A stretch of 64,000 nucleotides of DNA, taken from positions 1 to 64,000 of the forward strand of contig NZ_QWVT01000009.1 in assembly GCF_003570705.1 (NCBI RefSeq), given 5' to 3'. Below the pieces are notes generated by a model that was given only the letters and a program-made list of their open reading frames with translations, had not been told where the DNA came from and searched no databases. Source of the DNA: Mesobacillus zeae (GTDB lineage Bacteria > Bacillota > Bacilli > Bacillales > Cytobacillaceae). Numbering within the stretch: position 1 is the stretch's first letter; every line of letters starts with the position of its first letter. Shown piece by piece: positions 7,873 through 16,544 of the stretch. The position numbers were made by a program, and so were the translations under genes.

Positions 7873-9597
7873 ATGGAAAATTTATTTTTATTTTCGCTTA
7901 CCGTAGGAATTGTCGCTGCCTTCGGTCTTGTACCTATTTTTGGCGGAAACGTCAGAAACATTAAAAGCACAAAAAATACTAAAGCGGCTAAAGGTAATAA
8001 TGCTGAAAAAGGAGGCAAAAGCCTTCAGGCTGGCGGCTTGGTCGCGGCAGCTATCATCTTGACGCTTATCATACTGGCAGTCTATTACTTTACGAACCTT
8101 GACAGGAACCTTTCTTCCTTGTGGCTTCCTGCCATCCTTGTCACTGGAGCCGGTACACTTTTCGCATCAGGAGCAGAAAGAACGGTTAAGTTTTCGCTCT
8201 TTTCAGCAAGCCTGATTATCGCCACCTATTTTCTGGCTGCACCACTGTTTAACTCCACTGAAAAATTCGAAAGCGCAAAAATGGCTCAGAAAGTGGAAAT
8301 CAAAAGTTTCGATGAAAAAGAAACTCCGGCAAGCGTCCCGCCACAGTTTGCACGCAATAAAATGAAAAAGGCATTCGGCCAGGTTCCAAACACAAGTTAT
8401 TATGAACTTGGTAGCCTGCAGATCCAAAAAGTCAAAGGGGATTATGTCTATGTTGCACCAGTAGAATTCTCTGGTTTTTTCAAATGGATGAAGGGCAACG
8501 AGACTCCAGGGTACTTTATGTTAAGTGCAACTGACTCATCTGCCAATCCGAAATTTTCTAAAACAAAAATGACATATACTCCATCTTCATTTTTCAATAA
8601 AAATATTGAGCGGCATATCCGCAAGAACTACCCAGAAGCTATTTTTAACGGAGACACTCAGCTTGAAATTGATGAAGATGGAAAACCATATTATATCCGG
8701 ACTTATGGTGAATTTATTTCAGCCCGTAATGGTTTTGAAGCAAAAGGGGTTGTGATTGTCGATGCCCAAAGTGGGAAAGCAAAAGCTTACTCTCTTGCGG
8801 AAGCACCTGAATTCATTGATGGTGCAGTTTCTCCTGAGACTGTCAGCCTGCAAAACAGCTACTTCGGTAATTATGTGCATGGCTACTGGAACAGCCTATT
8901 CGGTAAATCGGATGTAAAGCTTCCTTCAGATCAGGGAACAGAAGCAAATGTCACGCCGATATTTACACCGAACGGGGAAATGTACTATTTTACTGACTTT
9001 ACGAGTCCCAAGAAAGGTGTAGACTCCATGCTTGGCTATTCACTGACCAACGCAAGGAGCGGGAAAGCTACTTACTATACGGGAGACCCAGAAGAAGCCT
9101 ATATGGATTCACAGGGTGCACTTCAAATTATCGAAAAGAAATTCATTGAGAAAAAATGGAAAGGTAAAATGCCTGTTCTCTACAATTTTTACGGTGAAGC
9201 CAGCTGGCTGACACCTGTCCTGGATTCCAATGGATTCCTGCAAAATTACTTTATCGTTTCAGCTGCAAACCAGGAAATTTCAGCGTATGGCAATACGCCA
9301 AATGAAGCCCTGAGGCAGTATAAAACTGCTTTGCAGCGAGGAGGCGGAAGTGTTGACGGAACTTCTAAGGCTGATGAAAAGACTACAGCTGGTGCAGTGA
9401 AGCGCGTTTATAAGGAAAAGACGGGTGATTATACCGTTGTTTCGTTCCTTCTTAATAATGGCCAAAGCTACATGATTTCGTCTGAGAAAGAGCCAATGGC
9501 CATCTACCTGAAGGAAGGAGACAAAGTAAAGATTGTCTACTTCGAAACTGGGGAAGACTTCCTCCCAGTAAAAAAACTTGAAATAGAAGGCCTTTAA
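7873..9597 (+). CDS. Polytopic membrane protein with large extracytoplasmic domain
   Basis: This 574-residue protein has four predicted transmembrane helices in the first 135 residues (one at the start, then after a Lys-rich cytoplasmic loop at about 55-75, 80-100 and 105-125). About 430 soluble residues follow, rich in beta-strand; two passages resemble each other (GVVIVDAQSGKAKAYSLAEAPEFID and GYSLTNARSGKATYYTGDPEEAYMD), suggesting an internal duplication of PepSY-like character. The last 70 residues (TAGAVKRVYKEKTGDYTVVSF) look like a small OB-type beta domain. I do not recognise a named family. AGAAGGGA precedes the ATG. A hairpin terminator follows. Confidence 0.8.
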   Translation: MENLFLFSLTVGIVAAFGLVPIFGGNVRNIKSTKNTKAAKGNNAEKGGKSLQAGGLVAAAIILTLIILAVYYFTNLDRNLSSLWLPAILVTGAGTLFASGAERTVKFSLFSASLIIATYFLAAPLFNSTEKFESAKMAQKVEIKSFDEKETPASVPPQFARNKMKKAFGQVPNTSYYELGSLQIQKVKGDYVYVAPVEFSGFFKWMKGNETPGYFMLSATDSSANPKFSKTKMTYTPSSFFNKNIERHIRKNYPEAIFNGDTQLEIDEDGKPYYIRTYGEFISARNGFEAKGVVIVDAQSGKAKAYSLAEAPEFIDGAVSPETVSLQNSYFGNYVHGYWNSLFGKSDVKLPSDQGTEANVTPIFTPNGEMYYFTDFTSPKKGVDSMLGYSLTNARSGKATYYTGDPEEAYMDSQGALQIIEKKFIEKKWKGKMPVLYNFYGEASWLTPVLDSNGFLQNYFIVSAANQEISAYGNTPNEALRQYKTALQRGGGSVDGTSKADEKTTAGAVKRVYKEKTGDYTVVSFLLNNGQSYMISSEKEPMAIYLKEGDKVKIVYFETGEDFLPVKKLEIEGL

Positions 9598-9633
9598 TTG
9601 GAAAGCAGAGCTATTAAAAGACTTTCATGACAG

Positions 9634-9672
9634 TGCCTGCCCCTTAAGCTAACTGAAGGGGCAGGCATTTTC
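9634..9672 (+). terminator. Terminator with repeat-like arms
   Basis: TGCCTGCCCCTT and AAGGGGCAGGCA form a perfect 12-bp stem followed by TTTTCTGTTG. The arm GTGCCTGcCCC resembles the dispersed repeat. Confidence 0.85.
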
Positions 9673-9705
9673 TGTTGTGAGGGATACTTTTCCAATGTAA
9701 AGCAT

Positions 9706-9771
9706 CACCGCCCCGGGGGTCAGGCACGCTCTATTTATTTACCACTTTACCGCACTGGGGGTCAGGCACGC
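9706..9771 (+). repeat. Paired GGGGGTCAGGCACGC repeat, 42-bp period
   Basis: The GGGGTC cores begin at 9716 and 9758. The spacer (CTATTTATTTACCACTTTA) differs from that of other loci, yet the 42-bp distance is kept. It lies between two co-directional genes. Confidence 0.9.
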
Positions 9772-9930
9772 TTTGGGGGAGGAGCGCTTTGTTGTATTGG
9801 CGCTTTATATTGATGAGGAGGCTTCTTTTCCCCATATATTTTTCATATATTTAGCGAGTCGAAGTATTACAATTGAGTGAATATTATGGTACTTTATAGA
9901 GACAAGTAAAAAGGATCGTGAGGACAAATT

Positions 9931-11136
9931 ATGTGGCGAAATAAAAATGTGTGGATTTTATTGTCGGGCGAGTTCATCGCTGGTCTCGGATTATGGCTTG
10001 GAATTATTGGCAACCTTGAGTTTATGCAGGAAAAAGTACCATCAGACTTTCTGAAATCGCTTCTGCTCGCGGCTGGTTTGCTTGCAGGGATTGCAGTCGG
10101 ACCCCTTGCTGGCCGACTGACGGATCAAATGAGCAAGAAGACCGTCATGCTTGCTTCCGGCTTTGTACGCGCCATATCGATCCTCTTTATGCTTATTGCC
10201 ATCCAGACCGGCTCCGTTTGGTGGATGCTGGTGTTCCTGGTGTGCCTACAGATTGCAGCAGCATTTTATTTTCCTGCTTTGCAAGCAGCAATCCCGCTGG
10301 TCGTGGCTGAAAAAGACTTGCTCCAATTGAATGGTGTCCATATGAATGTCTCCACTCTTTCACGTATATTGGGAACTGCACTAGCAGGTATCCTGCTGGT
10401 ACTTATTCCTTTATACATGCTGTATGTCCTTTCACTTGCAGCATATATCATCCTTTTCGTGTTCACGATGTTCCTTCAGTTCGAGGAAAAAAAGAAAGAG
10501 CTAGGAACGAACACTAAGAGTGCAGAAGGCGGGTTCAAGGAAGTGTTCCCTGTCATCAAGATGCTCCCCATTGTCTTTATGACCCTTGTCATGTCGCTTA
10601 TACCCCTTTTGTTTATCGGTGGATTTAACCTCATGGTGATCAACATCAGCGAACTCCAGGACAGCTCGGCCATCAAAGGCTGGATTTACACCGCTGAAGG
10701 AATCTCCTTCATGACGGGCGCATTCATAATAAAACAAATCAACTTTAAATTTTCACCTTACAAAATTCTGTTCACAAGTTCGCTTGCCATTGGACTATCA
10801 CAGCTGCTTCTTTACTTTGCTAATATCCCGCTCCTGACGATTGCCGCCTTCTCCCTTTTTGGTTTTTCAGTCGGCTGTTTTTTCCCGACCGCTGCAACTA
10901 TTTTTCAAACGAAAGTGCCGAAAGACTTTCACGGTCGCTTCTTTTCGTTCCGTAATATGCTTGACCGAGTCACCTTCCAGGTCGTCCTGCTCCTAACCGG
11001 CTTCCTGTTAGACAGTGTAGGGCTGCAGCTCATGTGCGTCCTCTTCGGCATCCTGTCTATTGTCATGACCGGCCTATTCTTTATAAAATCCCCGCAGCTG
11101 CGCGCAGGAACTGAATCGCAGCAGAACGCCGGGTAG
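9931..11136 (+). CDS. MFS transporter
   Basis: This 401-residue protein has the hydrophobic profile of a 12-helix major facilitator, with the loop 2-3 signature GPLAGRLTDQMSKKTVM (residues about 56-72). Family members of this size (MFS_3-like) export drugs or small metabolites by proton antiport. GAGGAC lies 6-8 bases before the ATG. It is monocistronic: the paired repeat lies upstream and a strong terminator begins 14 bases past the stop. No regulator is adjacent, so the substrate cannot be inferred. Confidence 0.88.
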   Translation: MWRNKNVWILLSGEFIAGLGLWLGIIGNLEFMQEKVPSDFLKSLLLAAGLLAGIAVGPLAGRLTDQMSKKTVMLASGFVRAISILFMLIAIQTGSVWWMLVFLVCLQIAAAFYFPALQAAIPLVVAEKDLLQLNGVHMNVSTLSRILGTALAGILLVLIPLYMLYVLSLAAYIILFVFTMFLQFEEKKKELGTNTKSAEGGFKEVFPVIKMLPIVFMTLVMSLIPLLFIGGFNLMVINISELQDSSAIKGWIYTAEGISFMTGAFIIKQINFKFSPYKILFTSSLAIGLSQLLLYFANIPLLTIAAFSLFGFSVGCFFPTAATIFQTKVPKDFHGRFFSFRNMLDRVTFQVVLLLTGFLLDSVGLQLMCVLFGILSIVMTGLFFIKSPQLRAGTESQQNAG

Positions 11137-11149
11137 TTTATGCCTTATG

Positions 11150-11179
11150 AAAAAAAACGCCCGATGTGGCGTTTTTTTT
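11150..11179 (+). terminator. Intrinsic terminator
   Basis: AAAAAAACGCC and GGCGTTTTTTTT flank CGATGT. It ends the MFS gene. Confidence 0.85.
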
Positions 11180-11243
11180 GTTGTTGATAATTACCTTGCT
11201 TCAAAATTTTTTACCCAAAAAAATCGTTTCGAATTCAAAAGGT

Positions 11244-11298
11244 TTGACAAAAGTCACTTACTAATAGTAAGCTTTACTACACCACTTACTTTAAGTAA
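11244..11298 (+). promoter_or_regulatory. Twin TTAC-N5-GTAA operators with promoter
   Basis: TTACTAATAGTAA (11258-11270) and TTACTTTAAGTAA (11286-11298) both fit the inverted repeat TTAC-N5-GTAA described for the redox-sensing DUF24/MarR-type repressors YodB and CatR of Bacillus subtilis. A TTGACA -35 lies at 11244-11249. Centres are 28 bp apart. They precede a nitroreductase gene, the type of target those repressors control. Confidence 0.7.
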
Positions 11299-11383
11299 CT
11301 TAGGGACTCTAAGCTAATCGTATAAACACTAAAATTACATTAGATTATACACATTAATTTTTAAAATCATGGGAGGAAATAGA

Positions 11384-12010
11384 ATGTCAACAATTCAGCA
11401 AGATTTATCCACAGTTATCCGGGAGCGCCACTCAGTCAGAAAATATGACCCTAGCTTTAAAATTTCTCGCGAGGAAATCAGCGAAATGCTGAATGAAGCG
11501 ATCCTGGCTCCGTCTTCGAGCAACCTTCAACCTTGGAGTTTTATTGTGATCCAGGACGAGGAAACAAAGAAAGAACTTCGCGGCATTGCCAATAACCAGG
11601 AACAGGTTGAGACTGCATCAGCGGTTATTGCCGTTCTTGGTGATAAAGAAATGTATAAAAATGTTGAGAAAGTCTATAACAGCGCGCACGCTGCTGGCCT
11701 GATCGATGAGGCTACGAAAAACATGATGATTGAGAATACGAACAAGCTCTATCCTGCTGCACCTGCCGAGGTAAGGACCAATATCGCGAACTTTGACGCC
11801 GGGCTAGTTTCCATGCAACTCATGCTGATTGCGAAAGCAAGAGGTTATGACACAGTGCCAATGGGAGGCTTCGACAAGCAGAAATTCGCCGAACGGTTTG
11901 ACATTTCGGAAAGATACTTCCCGGCAGTACTTATTTCACTAGGCAAAGCAGCCGCTCCAGCATACAAATCAACCCGCATTCCATTAGAAGAAATCGTGAC
12001 CTTTATCTAA
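11384..12010 (+). CDS. Nitroreductase family protein (YdgI/YodC-like)
   Basis: This 208-residue FMN-dependent oxidoreductase has the family start RERHSVRKYDP, the FMN-contact segment APSSSNLQPW and the motif DAGLVSMQLMLIAKARGYDTVPMGG. Such enzymes reduce quinones, nitroaromatics or similar electrophiles with NAD(P)H in the cytoplasm. GGGAGG lies 8 bases before the ATG at 11384, so the longer in-frame start at 11369 is rejected. The two TTAC-N5-GTAA operators upstream suggest induction by quinone or diamide-type stress; the repressor gene itself is not in this window. Confidence 0.9.
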   Translation: MSTIQQDLSTVIRERHSVRKYDPSFKISREEISEMLNEAILAPSSSNLQPWSFIVIQDEETKKELRGIANNQEQVETASAVIAVLGDKEMYKNVEKVYNSAHAAGLIDEATKNMMIENTNKLYPAAPAEVRTNIANFDAGLVSMQLMLIAKARGYDTVPMGGFDKQKFAERFDISERYFPAVLISLGKAAAPAYKSTRIPLEEIVTFI

Positions 12011-12013
12011 AAC

Positions 12014-12063
12014 AAAGCGTGCCTGGCCCCTTTAATTTACTAAAGGAGACCAGACACGCTTTA
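12014..12063. terminator. Long hairpin with repeat-like arms
   Basis: AAAGCGTGCCTGG pairs with CCAGACACGCTTT, and CCTTTA with TAAAGG, with small mismatches. It ends in TTTATTATATT. The arms carry the GCGTGCCTG end of the dispersed repeat. Confidence 0.75.
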
Positions 12064-12071
12064 TTATATTA

Positions 12072-12136
12072 ACGCGCTGGGAGTCAGGCACGCTCTATTG
12101 ATGCACTACTTTACAGCGCTGGGGGTCAGGCACGCT
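12072..12136 (+). repeat. Paired repeat, 42-bp period
   Basis: The cores begin at 12080 (variant GGAGTCAGGCACGC) and 12122 (GGGGTCAGGCACGC), 42 bp apart. It lies between the convergent nitroreductase and flavodoxin genes. Confidence 0.9.
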
Positions 12137-12144
12137 TTGGGGCT

Positions 12145-12645
12145 TTAATGCTGGAATCCCATGTCGCAGCCTGCGCCTGGCAGTTTTTCTTTTACAGGTT
12201 GAGCCTGGTTCACCTCTGACTTTTCGAGCAGGCTCTGGACGAATTTGCGGCAGCGCTCCCGGTCCTTCTGCTGCGGGCTCAATTCGATTTTCAGGGTCGC
12301 TGCCAACAATGATTGTACGTACAGCATGTCCCTGAATCTGTCGACCGCCCCGCAAAAATGAGGATAGAAGCTATCACCCGTTCCTGTGACCCCGGTCACA
12401 AGCCCTTTAGTATCACCCTCTTCAAAAGCCCTGAACACTGGCACCATCTCATTTGGGATTTCCCCGTCCCCCCACGTATATGTAGCAACGACCGCTAAGT
12501 CCAAATCTTCCAGCTGCTCGACAGAAAACTCTTCCGCTGTATACATTGCAGGCTCCACCCCTGCCTCCTCAAGAAAGCCACAGATGATCTCTGCAGCTTC
12601 CCGTGTATTCCCGGTAATTGACGCTAAAATAATGGCCGCTTTCAT
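12145..12645 (-). CDS. Flavodoxin in the ribonucleotide reductase operon
   Basis: This 166-residue protein binds FMN: the phosphate loop is ASITGNTREAAE, and the flavin-flanking loops are TYTWGDGEIPNEM and VTGTGDSFYPHFCGAVD. It is a short-chain flavodoxin (about 145 residues) with a 20-residue tail. Its ATG overlaps the nrdB stop (TAATG), so the two are translationally coupled. By analogy with NrdI, it may reduce or assemble the NrdB metal cofactor; this is inference, since it lacks the length and sequence of NrdI. Its 3' end abuts the paired repeat. Confidence 0.88.
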   Translation of the reverse strand: MKAAIILASITGNTREAAEIICGFLEEAGVEPAMYTAEEFSVEQLEDLDLAVVATYTWGDGEIPNEMVPVFRAFEEGDTKGLVTGVTGTGDSFYPHFCGAVDRFRDMLYVQSLLAATLKIELSPQQKDRERCRKFVQSLLEKSEVNQAQPVKEKLPGAGCDMGFQH

Positions 12646-13691
12646 TACAGCTCGTCAAACCCGTTCGTCTGGGTCACTTTCGTATATGTCCTTGATTTTT
12701 GCTCAAAGAAATCGGATTTCGTTTCATTGATCATCTCATCGCTGAATACATGAATCCAAGGCATCGGATTCTCCCTCTCCTCGTAAAAATTGCGAAGGCC
12801 AAGCTGGCGGAGACGCTTGTTCGCAAGGTATTCGACATAGAAGCCGAACTCCTCCAGGTCGATTCCCGGAATATCCTTCAAAATAATGCCCGCCCACTCT
12901 TTTTCAAGCTCAACAGCCTCACCCACAGTATTGTAAATATACTGGATATTTTCATCCGTGTTCAGTTCAGGATTTTCTGTCAATAAAATCCTGATGAACT
13001 GCGAGATAAAGAACGCATGCTGCATTTCATCCCGCTGGATGTAGCTGATCATGGTGCTCGTTTTCAGCATCTTCTGCTGGCGGGCCAGATGATAGAAGAA
13101 AGCGAACCCGGCATAAAAATATATTCCTTCAAGATTGATAGAATTCACACCTAGCTTGAATAGATTCTGCGCAGAAGGCTGCTCCCGGAAAGCCTCATAA
13201 GCCTCTAGGATCAAACCGTTCCGTTTTTGAACGACGGGATCATTCTTCGCATCGTCAAAGCGGGCATTCTGTTCACTCAGCGGCACAAGCGAACTCAAGA
13301 TATAAGAATACGACTCATTATGGACTGCTTCCTGTTGTGAAATCACGGAAAAAATGGCCTTGAAGCTTGAATCTGTCACATAATCTGCCACCTGGCTCAT
13401 GGTCGGAGTCTGCAGGCTGTCGAGCGATGCCAGCTGTGTATTGATTCGGAGAAAAACATCCCTCTCCGTCTCCGTCAGAAAGTCCCATTGTTTAATGTCA
13501 TCCTGCATATTAATTTCCTGGGCTTTCCAGAAGTTTGAAAGCAAGGTTTGGTAAAGCTCGTACATTTGCGGATAGGCAATGTCATTCCAGTTCAGCAAAC
13601 CGGATGACTTCCCGTTGATGATTCCCGTCGATTTATTCGGATGCGCTGGATTCAGCAGCTTAATTTTGTCTAAAGGAGCATGGATATTCAT
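12645..13691 (-). CDS. nrdB: Ribonucleotide reductase class I, beta subunit
   Basis: This 348-residue ferritin-like subunit carries the dinuclear metal site and radical tyrosine needed by the alpha subunit. The ligands can be read: Asp in SLDSLQ, Glu and His in QEAVHNESY, Glu in NLEGIYFY, Glu and His in RDEMQH. The Tyr four residues after the first His is present, so this is a tyrosyl-radical type. The ATG at 13691 follows GGAGG by 7 bases; an extension to 13712 is not supported. It sits 36 bases after nrdA and overlaps the flavodoxin gene. Confidence 0.94.
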   Translation of the reverse strand: MNIHAPLDKIKLLNPAHPNKSTGIINGKSSGLLNWNDIAYPQMYELYQTLLSNFWKAQEINMQDDIKQWDFLTETERDVFLRINTQLASLDSLQTPTMSQVADYVTDSSFKAIFSVISQQEAVHNESYSYILSSLVPLSEQNARFDDAKNDPVVQKRNGLILEAYEAFREQPSAQNLFKLGVNSINLEGIYFYAGFAFFYHLARQQKMLKTSTMISYIQRDEMQHAFFISQFIRILLTENPELNTDENIQYIYNTVGEAVELEKEWAGIILKDIPGIDLEEFGFYVEYLANKRLRQLGLRNFYEERENPMPWIHVFSDEMINETKSDFFEQKSRTYTKVTQTNGFDEL

Positions 13692-13727
13692 TTTGGTCCT
13701 CCTGTTTCTCACTGTAAAAATAACCCA

Positions 13728-16016
13728 TTAGCTATGGCAGGATTCACATTCCTCAATTTCAGCCTGGGACGTGCTCCTGACGTAATAGGATGTCTTCAGC
13801 TTTTGCCTCCACGCCTCAAGATGGAGGTTCAAAAGCTCCTTCGCCTTGATGTTATGCTTGACGTAAAGGTTGAAGCTGATGCCCTGGTCGACATGGCGCT
13901 GGCGGGCAGCATTCTGCCTGATGCTCCACACCTGGTCAAGCTCATGGCGGGCCCTTCGATAGTAATTATAAGTGATGTGGTTCAGGTCAGGGGCCGTCAC
14001 TTTAAATTTGAAATTCTTCTTTTCCTCGGCGTATTCAATTGAATAGAGCGGATCGATACCGTCAGTGGACCCGCCAATTTTTGCCGTCGAAGAGTTGGGT
14101 GCAACCGCCATGAGCCAGCCGTTCCGGATTCCGTGCTCCCCAACGTCTGACCTTAGCTGCATCCAACGCCCAGACACATATTTTTTCCTGTCAAAATAAC
14201 GGCCCGTTTGCCATTCCGAGCCGGAAAAAGCACTGTAGCTCCCTTTTTCCTTCGCGAGCTCCATCGAAGACTTGATTACAAAATAGGCGATATCTTCATA
14301 CACCTTATCTGCGTATTCAACCGCGTCCTCGCTCTCCCAATGAATGCCCTCAAGCGCAAGCAAATGATGCCACCCAAACGTGCCAAGGCCGACCGCCCGA
14401 TATTTCCGGTTGGTTTTTTGCGCCTGCCCGACAGAAATCGTATTCATATCAATCACATTATCGAGCATCCTCATTCCAATTGGAATAATCCGCTCCAGCA
14501 CGCCAGCAGGAACCGCTTTTGCCAGGTTGATAGATGAAAGGTTACAGACAACAAAATCTCCGGGTTTCCTGACAATGACAAGATTCCCATCGCTATCCTC
14601 GTATTCTTTCACAATTTCAGTGGCTGACATGTTTTGGGCAATCTCAGTGCACAGGTTACTGCAGTATATAGAAGTGCGGCCTTCACCGGCAACATGCTTG
14701 TTCGGATTCTGCCTGTTTACTTCATCACGGTAAAACATGTACGGCGTTCCGGTTTCAAGCTGCGCGACCATAATGCGCGCCATGATATCCATCGCCCTAT
14801 ACGTTTTCCTTGGAAGTAAGGGATTCGCGGCAGCTTCTTCATACTTCTCGGTGAAGTATTTTTTATCATCTTCATCGTAAAAATCCTCAAGGCCGAGCGG
14901 ATTCCCGTTTTCATCCTGCCAACCCATAAACTGCTTCACCTGATGTGGGCAGAAAGTATGCCATACCCCAACACTTCGACCCGTTTCGTCGACCTCCTGC
15001 AGTTTTTCCATAAACAAATCAGGCACAGACATTCCTGTAAAAATATCGTGGGCCTTGCGGCGTTCATCTCCATTATTCGTCTTCAAGTCGAGGAATCCGT
15101 TCATGATATCTTTATGGAACAAATCAAGGTAAATAGCAACGGCTCCCTGGCGCTGGCCGAGTTGGTCGACACTGACCGCTGTATCATTCAGCAGGCGGAT
15201 CCACGGTACAACACCTGATGACATTCCCTTGAAACCTTTTATGTCGGAGCCGAGCGCCCGGACTTTGCCATAATAAATCCCGATTCCCCCGCCATCCTTG
15301 CTGAGCCTCGCGATGTCCCAGTTGTTAAGGTAGATTCCATCAAGGGAATCTGCCACTGTATCAATGAAGCATGAAGACAACTGTCCATAGCTTTTGCCAG
15401 CGTTGGCAAGCGTTGGAGTCGCAACCGTCATATAGAGGTGGCTTAATGCCCAGTAAGCTTCTTTTACCAGCGAGAGCCTTACATTAGCAGGTTCTGCCTG
15501 CATGAGTGCCATCGCGATCATCATGAATCTTTCCTGTGGCAGTTCGTATACATTTCGGTCATGGTCCTTCGCTAAATACCTATCCGCAAGTAGGAACAGG
15601 CCTATGTAGTTAAATAGTAAATCACGTTCAGGTTCAATTACAGCAGAAAGCTCTTCTACCTCTTCTTTTGAATAGGTTTCTAACAGTTTTGGTGAGTAAA
15701 TCCCTTTTCGGGTCAATTCACTGATCAATGTAAAAAGGCTGCCATAATTTTTAGAACTCTCATACCCTCGGCTTTTTGCTGCTTTGCTGTATAGCTCATC
15801 AAGGTACAGCCTTGCTGCGATAAATGACCAATCCGGCTTGTCCATCGCGATATTGTTCAGTGCATACAGCATCGCCTGCCGGTTGGCTTCCTCCCCGGTT
15901 CCGCGATAATCATTAATTTTCGCAATGATCTCGGCGGAATCCATCCCGTATGCTGCACAAGCGCGTTCAACTGTTTCCAGAACACTTTTCAAATTTGTTT
16001 TGACTTCAGGACTCAT
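13728..16016 (-). CDS. nrdA: Ribonucleotide reductase class I, alpha subunit
   Basis: This 762-residue subunit reduces ribonucleoside diphosphates. Seen: the first redox Cys in SYGQLSSCF, the thiyl-radical segment SNLCTEI, the second redox Cys in VVCNLSSINL, the radical-transfer pair in KTSYYVRS and the C-terminal shuttle ECESCHS. The N-terminus starts inside what would be the ATP-cone: the helical part (LETVERACAAYGM) remains but the preceding beta-strand segment is absent, so dATP inhibition is probably lost. GGAGG lies 10 bases before the ATG. Expression is governed by the upstream cobalamin riboswitch. Confidence 0.95.
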   Translation of the reverse strand: MSPEVKTNLKSVLETVERACAAYGMDSAEIIAKINDYRGTGEEANRQAMLYALNNIAMDKPDWSFIAARLYLDELYSKAAKSRGYESSKNYGSLFTLISELTRKGIYSPKLLETYSKEEVEELSAVIEPERDLLFNYIGLFLLADRYLAKDHDRNVYELPQERFMMIAMALMQAEPANVRLSLVKEAYWALSHLYMTVATPTLANAGKSYGQLSSCFIDTVADSLDGIYLNNWDIARLSKDGGGIGIYYGKVRALGSDIKGFKGMSSGVVPWIRLLNDTAVSVDQLGQRQGAVAIYLDLFHKDIMNGFLDLKTNNGDERRKAHDIFTGMSVPDLFMEKLQEVDETGRSVGVWHTFCPHQVKQFMGWQDENGNPLGLEDFYDEDDKKYFTEKYEEAAANPLLPRKTYRAMDIMARIMVAQLETGTPYMFYRDEVNRQNPNKHVAGEGRTSIYCSNLCTEIAQNMSATEIVKEYEDSDGNLVIVRKPGDFVVCNLSSINLAKAVPAGVLERIIPIGMRMLDNVIDMNTISVGQAQKTNRKYRAVGLGTFGWHHLLALEGIHWESEDAVEYADKVYEDIAYFVIKSSMELAKEKGSYSAFSGSEWQTGRYFDRKKYVSGRWMQLRSDVGEHGIRNGWLMAVAPNSSTAKIGGSTDGIDPLYSIEYAEEKKNFKFKVTAPDLNHITYNYYRRARHELDQVWSIRQNAARQRHVDQGISFNLYVKHNIKAKELLNLHLEAWRQKLKTSYYVRSTSQAEIEECESCHS

Positions 16017-16085
16017 AATAGATGTGCCTCCTTAAAAATAAACCTTGCACTATGGCAAGAAGCTCACGGGCGGAGTGTTCGACGC

Positions 16086-16175
16086 AAAAAAATCCGCCCA
16101 ATAAATTGGACGGATGAAACGATGGCGGCAAAAGAGCAGGCAAGACCTAGACAATCCTGTCTTCTGCTGCCATCG
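16086..16175 (-). terminator. Expression platform of the cobalamin riboswitch
   Basis: On the minus strand a long hairpin (CGATGGCAGCA pairing with TGCCGCCATCG, 16120-16175) is followed by a terminator stem, ATCCGTCCAA with TTGGGCGGAT, and a run of T (16086-16115). It separates the aptamer from nrdA, so control is by transcription termination. Confidence 0.8.
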
Positions 16176-16205
16176 CTCCACCTTCCCAATCCCCGAAGAA
16201 GCTGA

Positions 16206-16404
16206 AACATCTTAAGAAAGACAGGTCTCCTGACTCATGCGTCATTCTAGTCCGAGCCCTTCCCGTTACAAGCACCCAATTTATCATCAAGCACGCTGTA
16301 CAGTGGTACGCTCATTTCGTCAGCATTTACAGTTGCGGGGGCAGTCCCGGTTTTTCACCGGATTCCCTTTTAAGCCATTTTGGCATCTCGTCTTAAGGCA
16401 ACAC
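16206..16404 (-). ncRNA. Cobalamin (AdoCbl) riboswitch
   Basis: Read on the minus strand, it has the conserved core GGGAATCCGGTG, then GAAAAACCGGGACTGCCCC, CGCAACTGTAA and the closing CAGGAGACCTGTC. CTTAAG at each end can form the basal stem. It lies about 190 bases before nrdA with a terminator between. Known family behaviour: cobalamin binding turns expression off. A B12-repressed class I reductase implies a B12-dependent class II reductase elsewhere in the genome. Confidence 0.93.
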
Positions 16405-16476
16405 GATATATAGTTGTTTTGAATTAGTTTCATAACAATATATAGTTTCCATGATATGCTTACATACTAATATATT

Positions 16477-16517
16477 AAAAGAAGGTTTTCAAGTTTTAGA
16501 ACAGGAAAACCTTCTTT
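16477..16517 (-). terminator. Intrinsic terminator
   Basis: AAAGAAGGTTTTC and GAAAACCTTCTTT form a perfect 13-bp stem. It ends the spo0M-like/DUF1232 operon on the minus strand. Confidence 0.8.
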
Positions 16518-16544
16518 ATAAGTCCCTTTAAGCAAAACTATATT

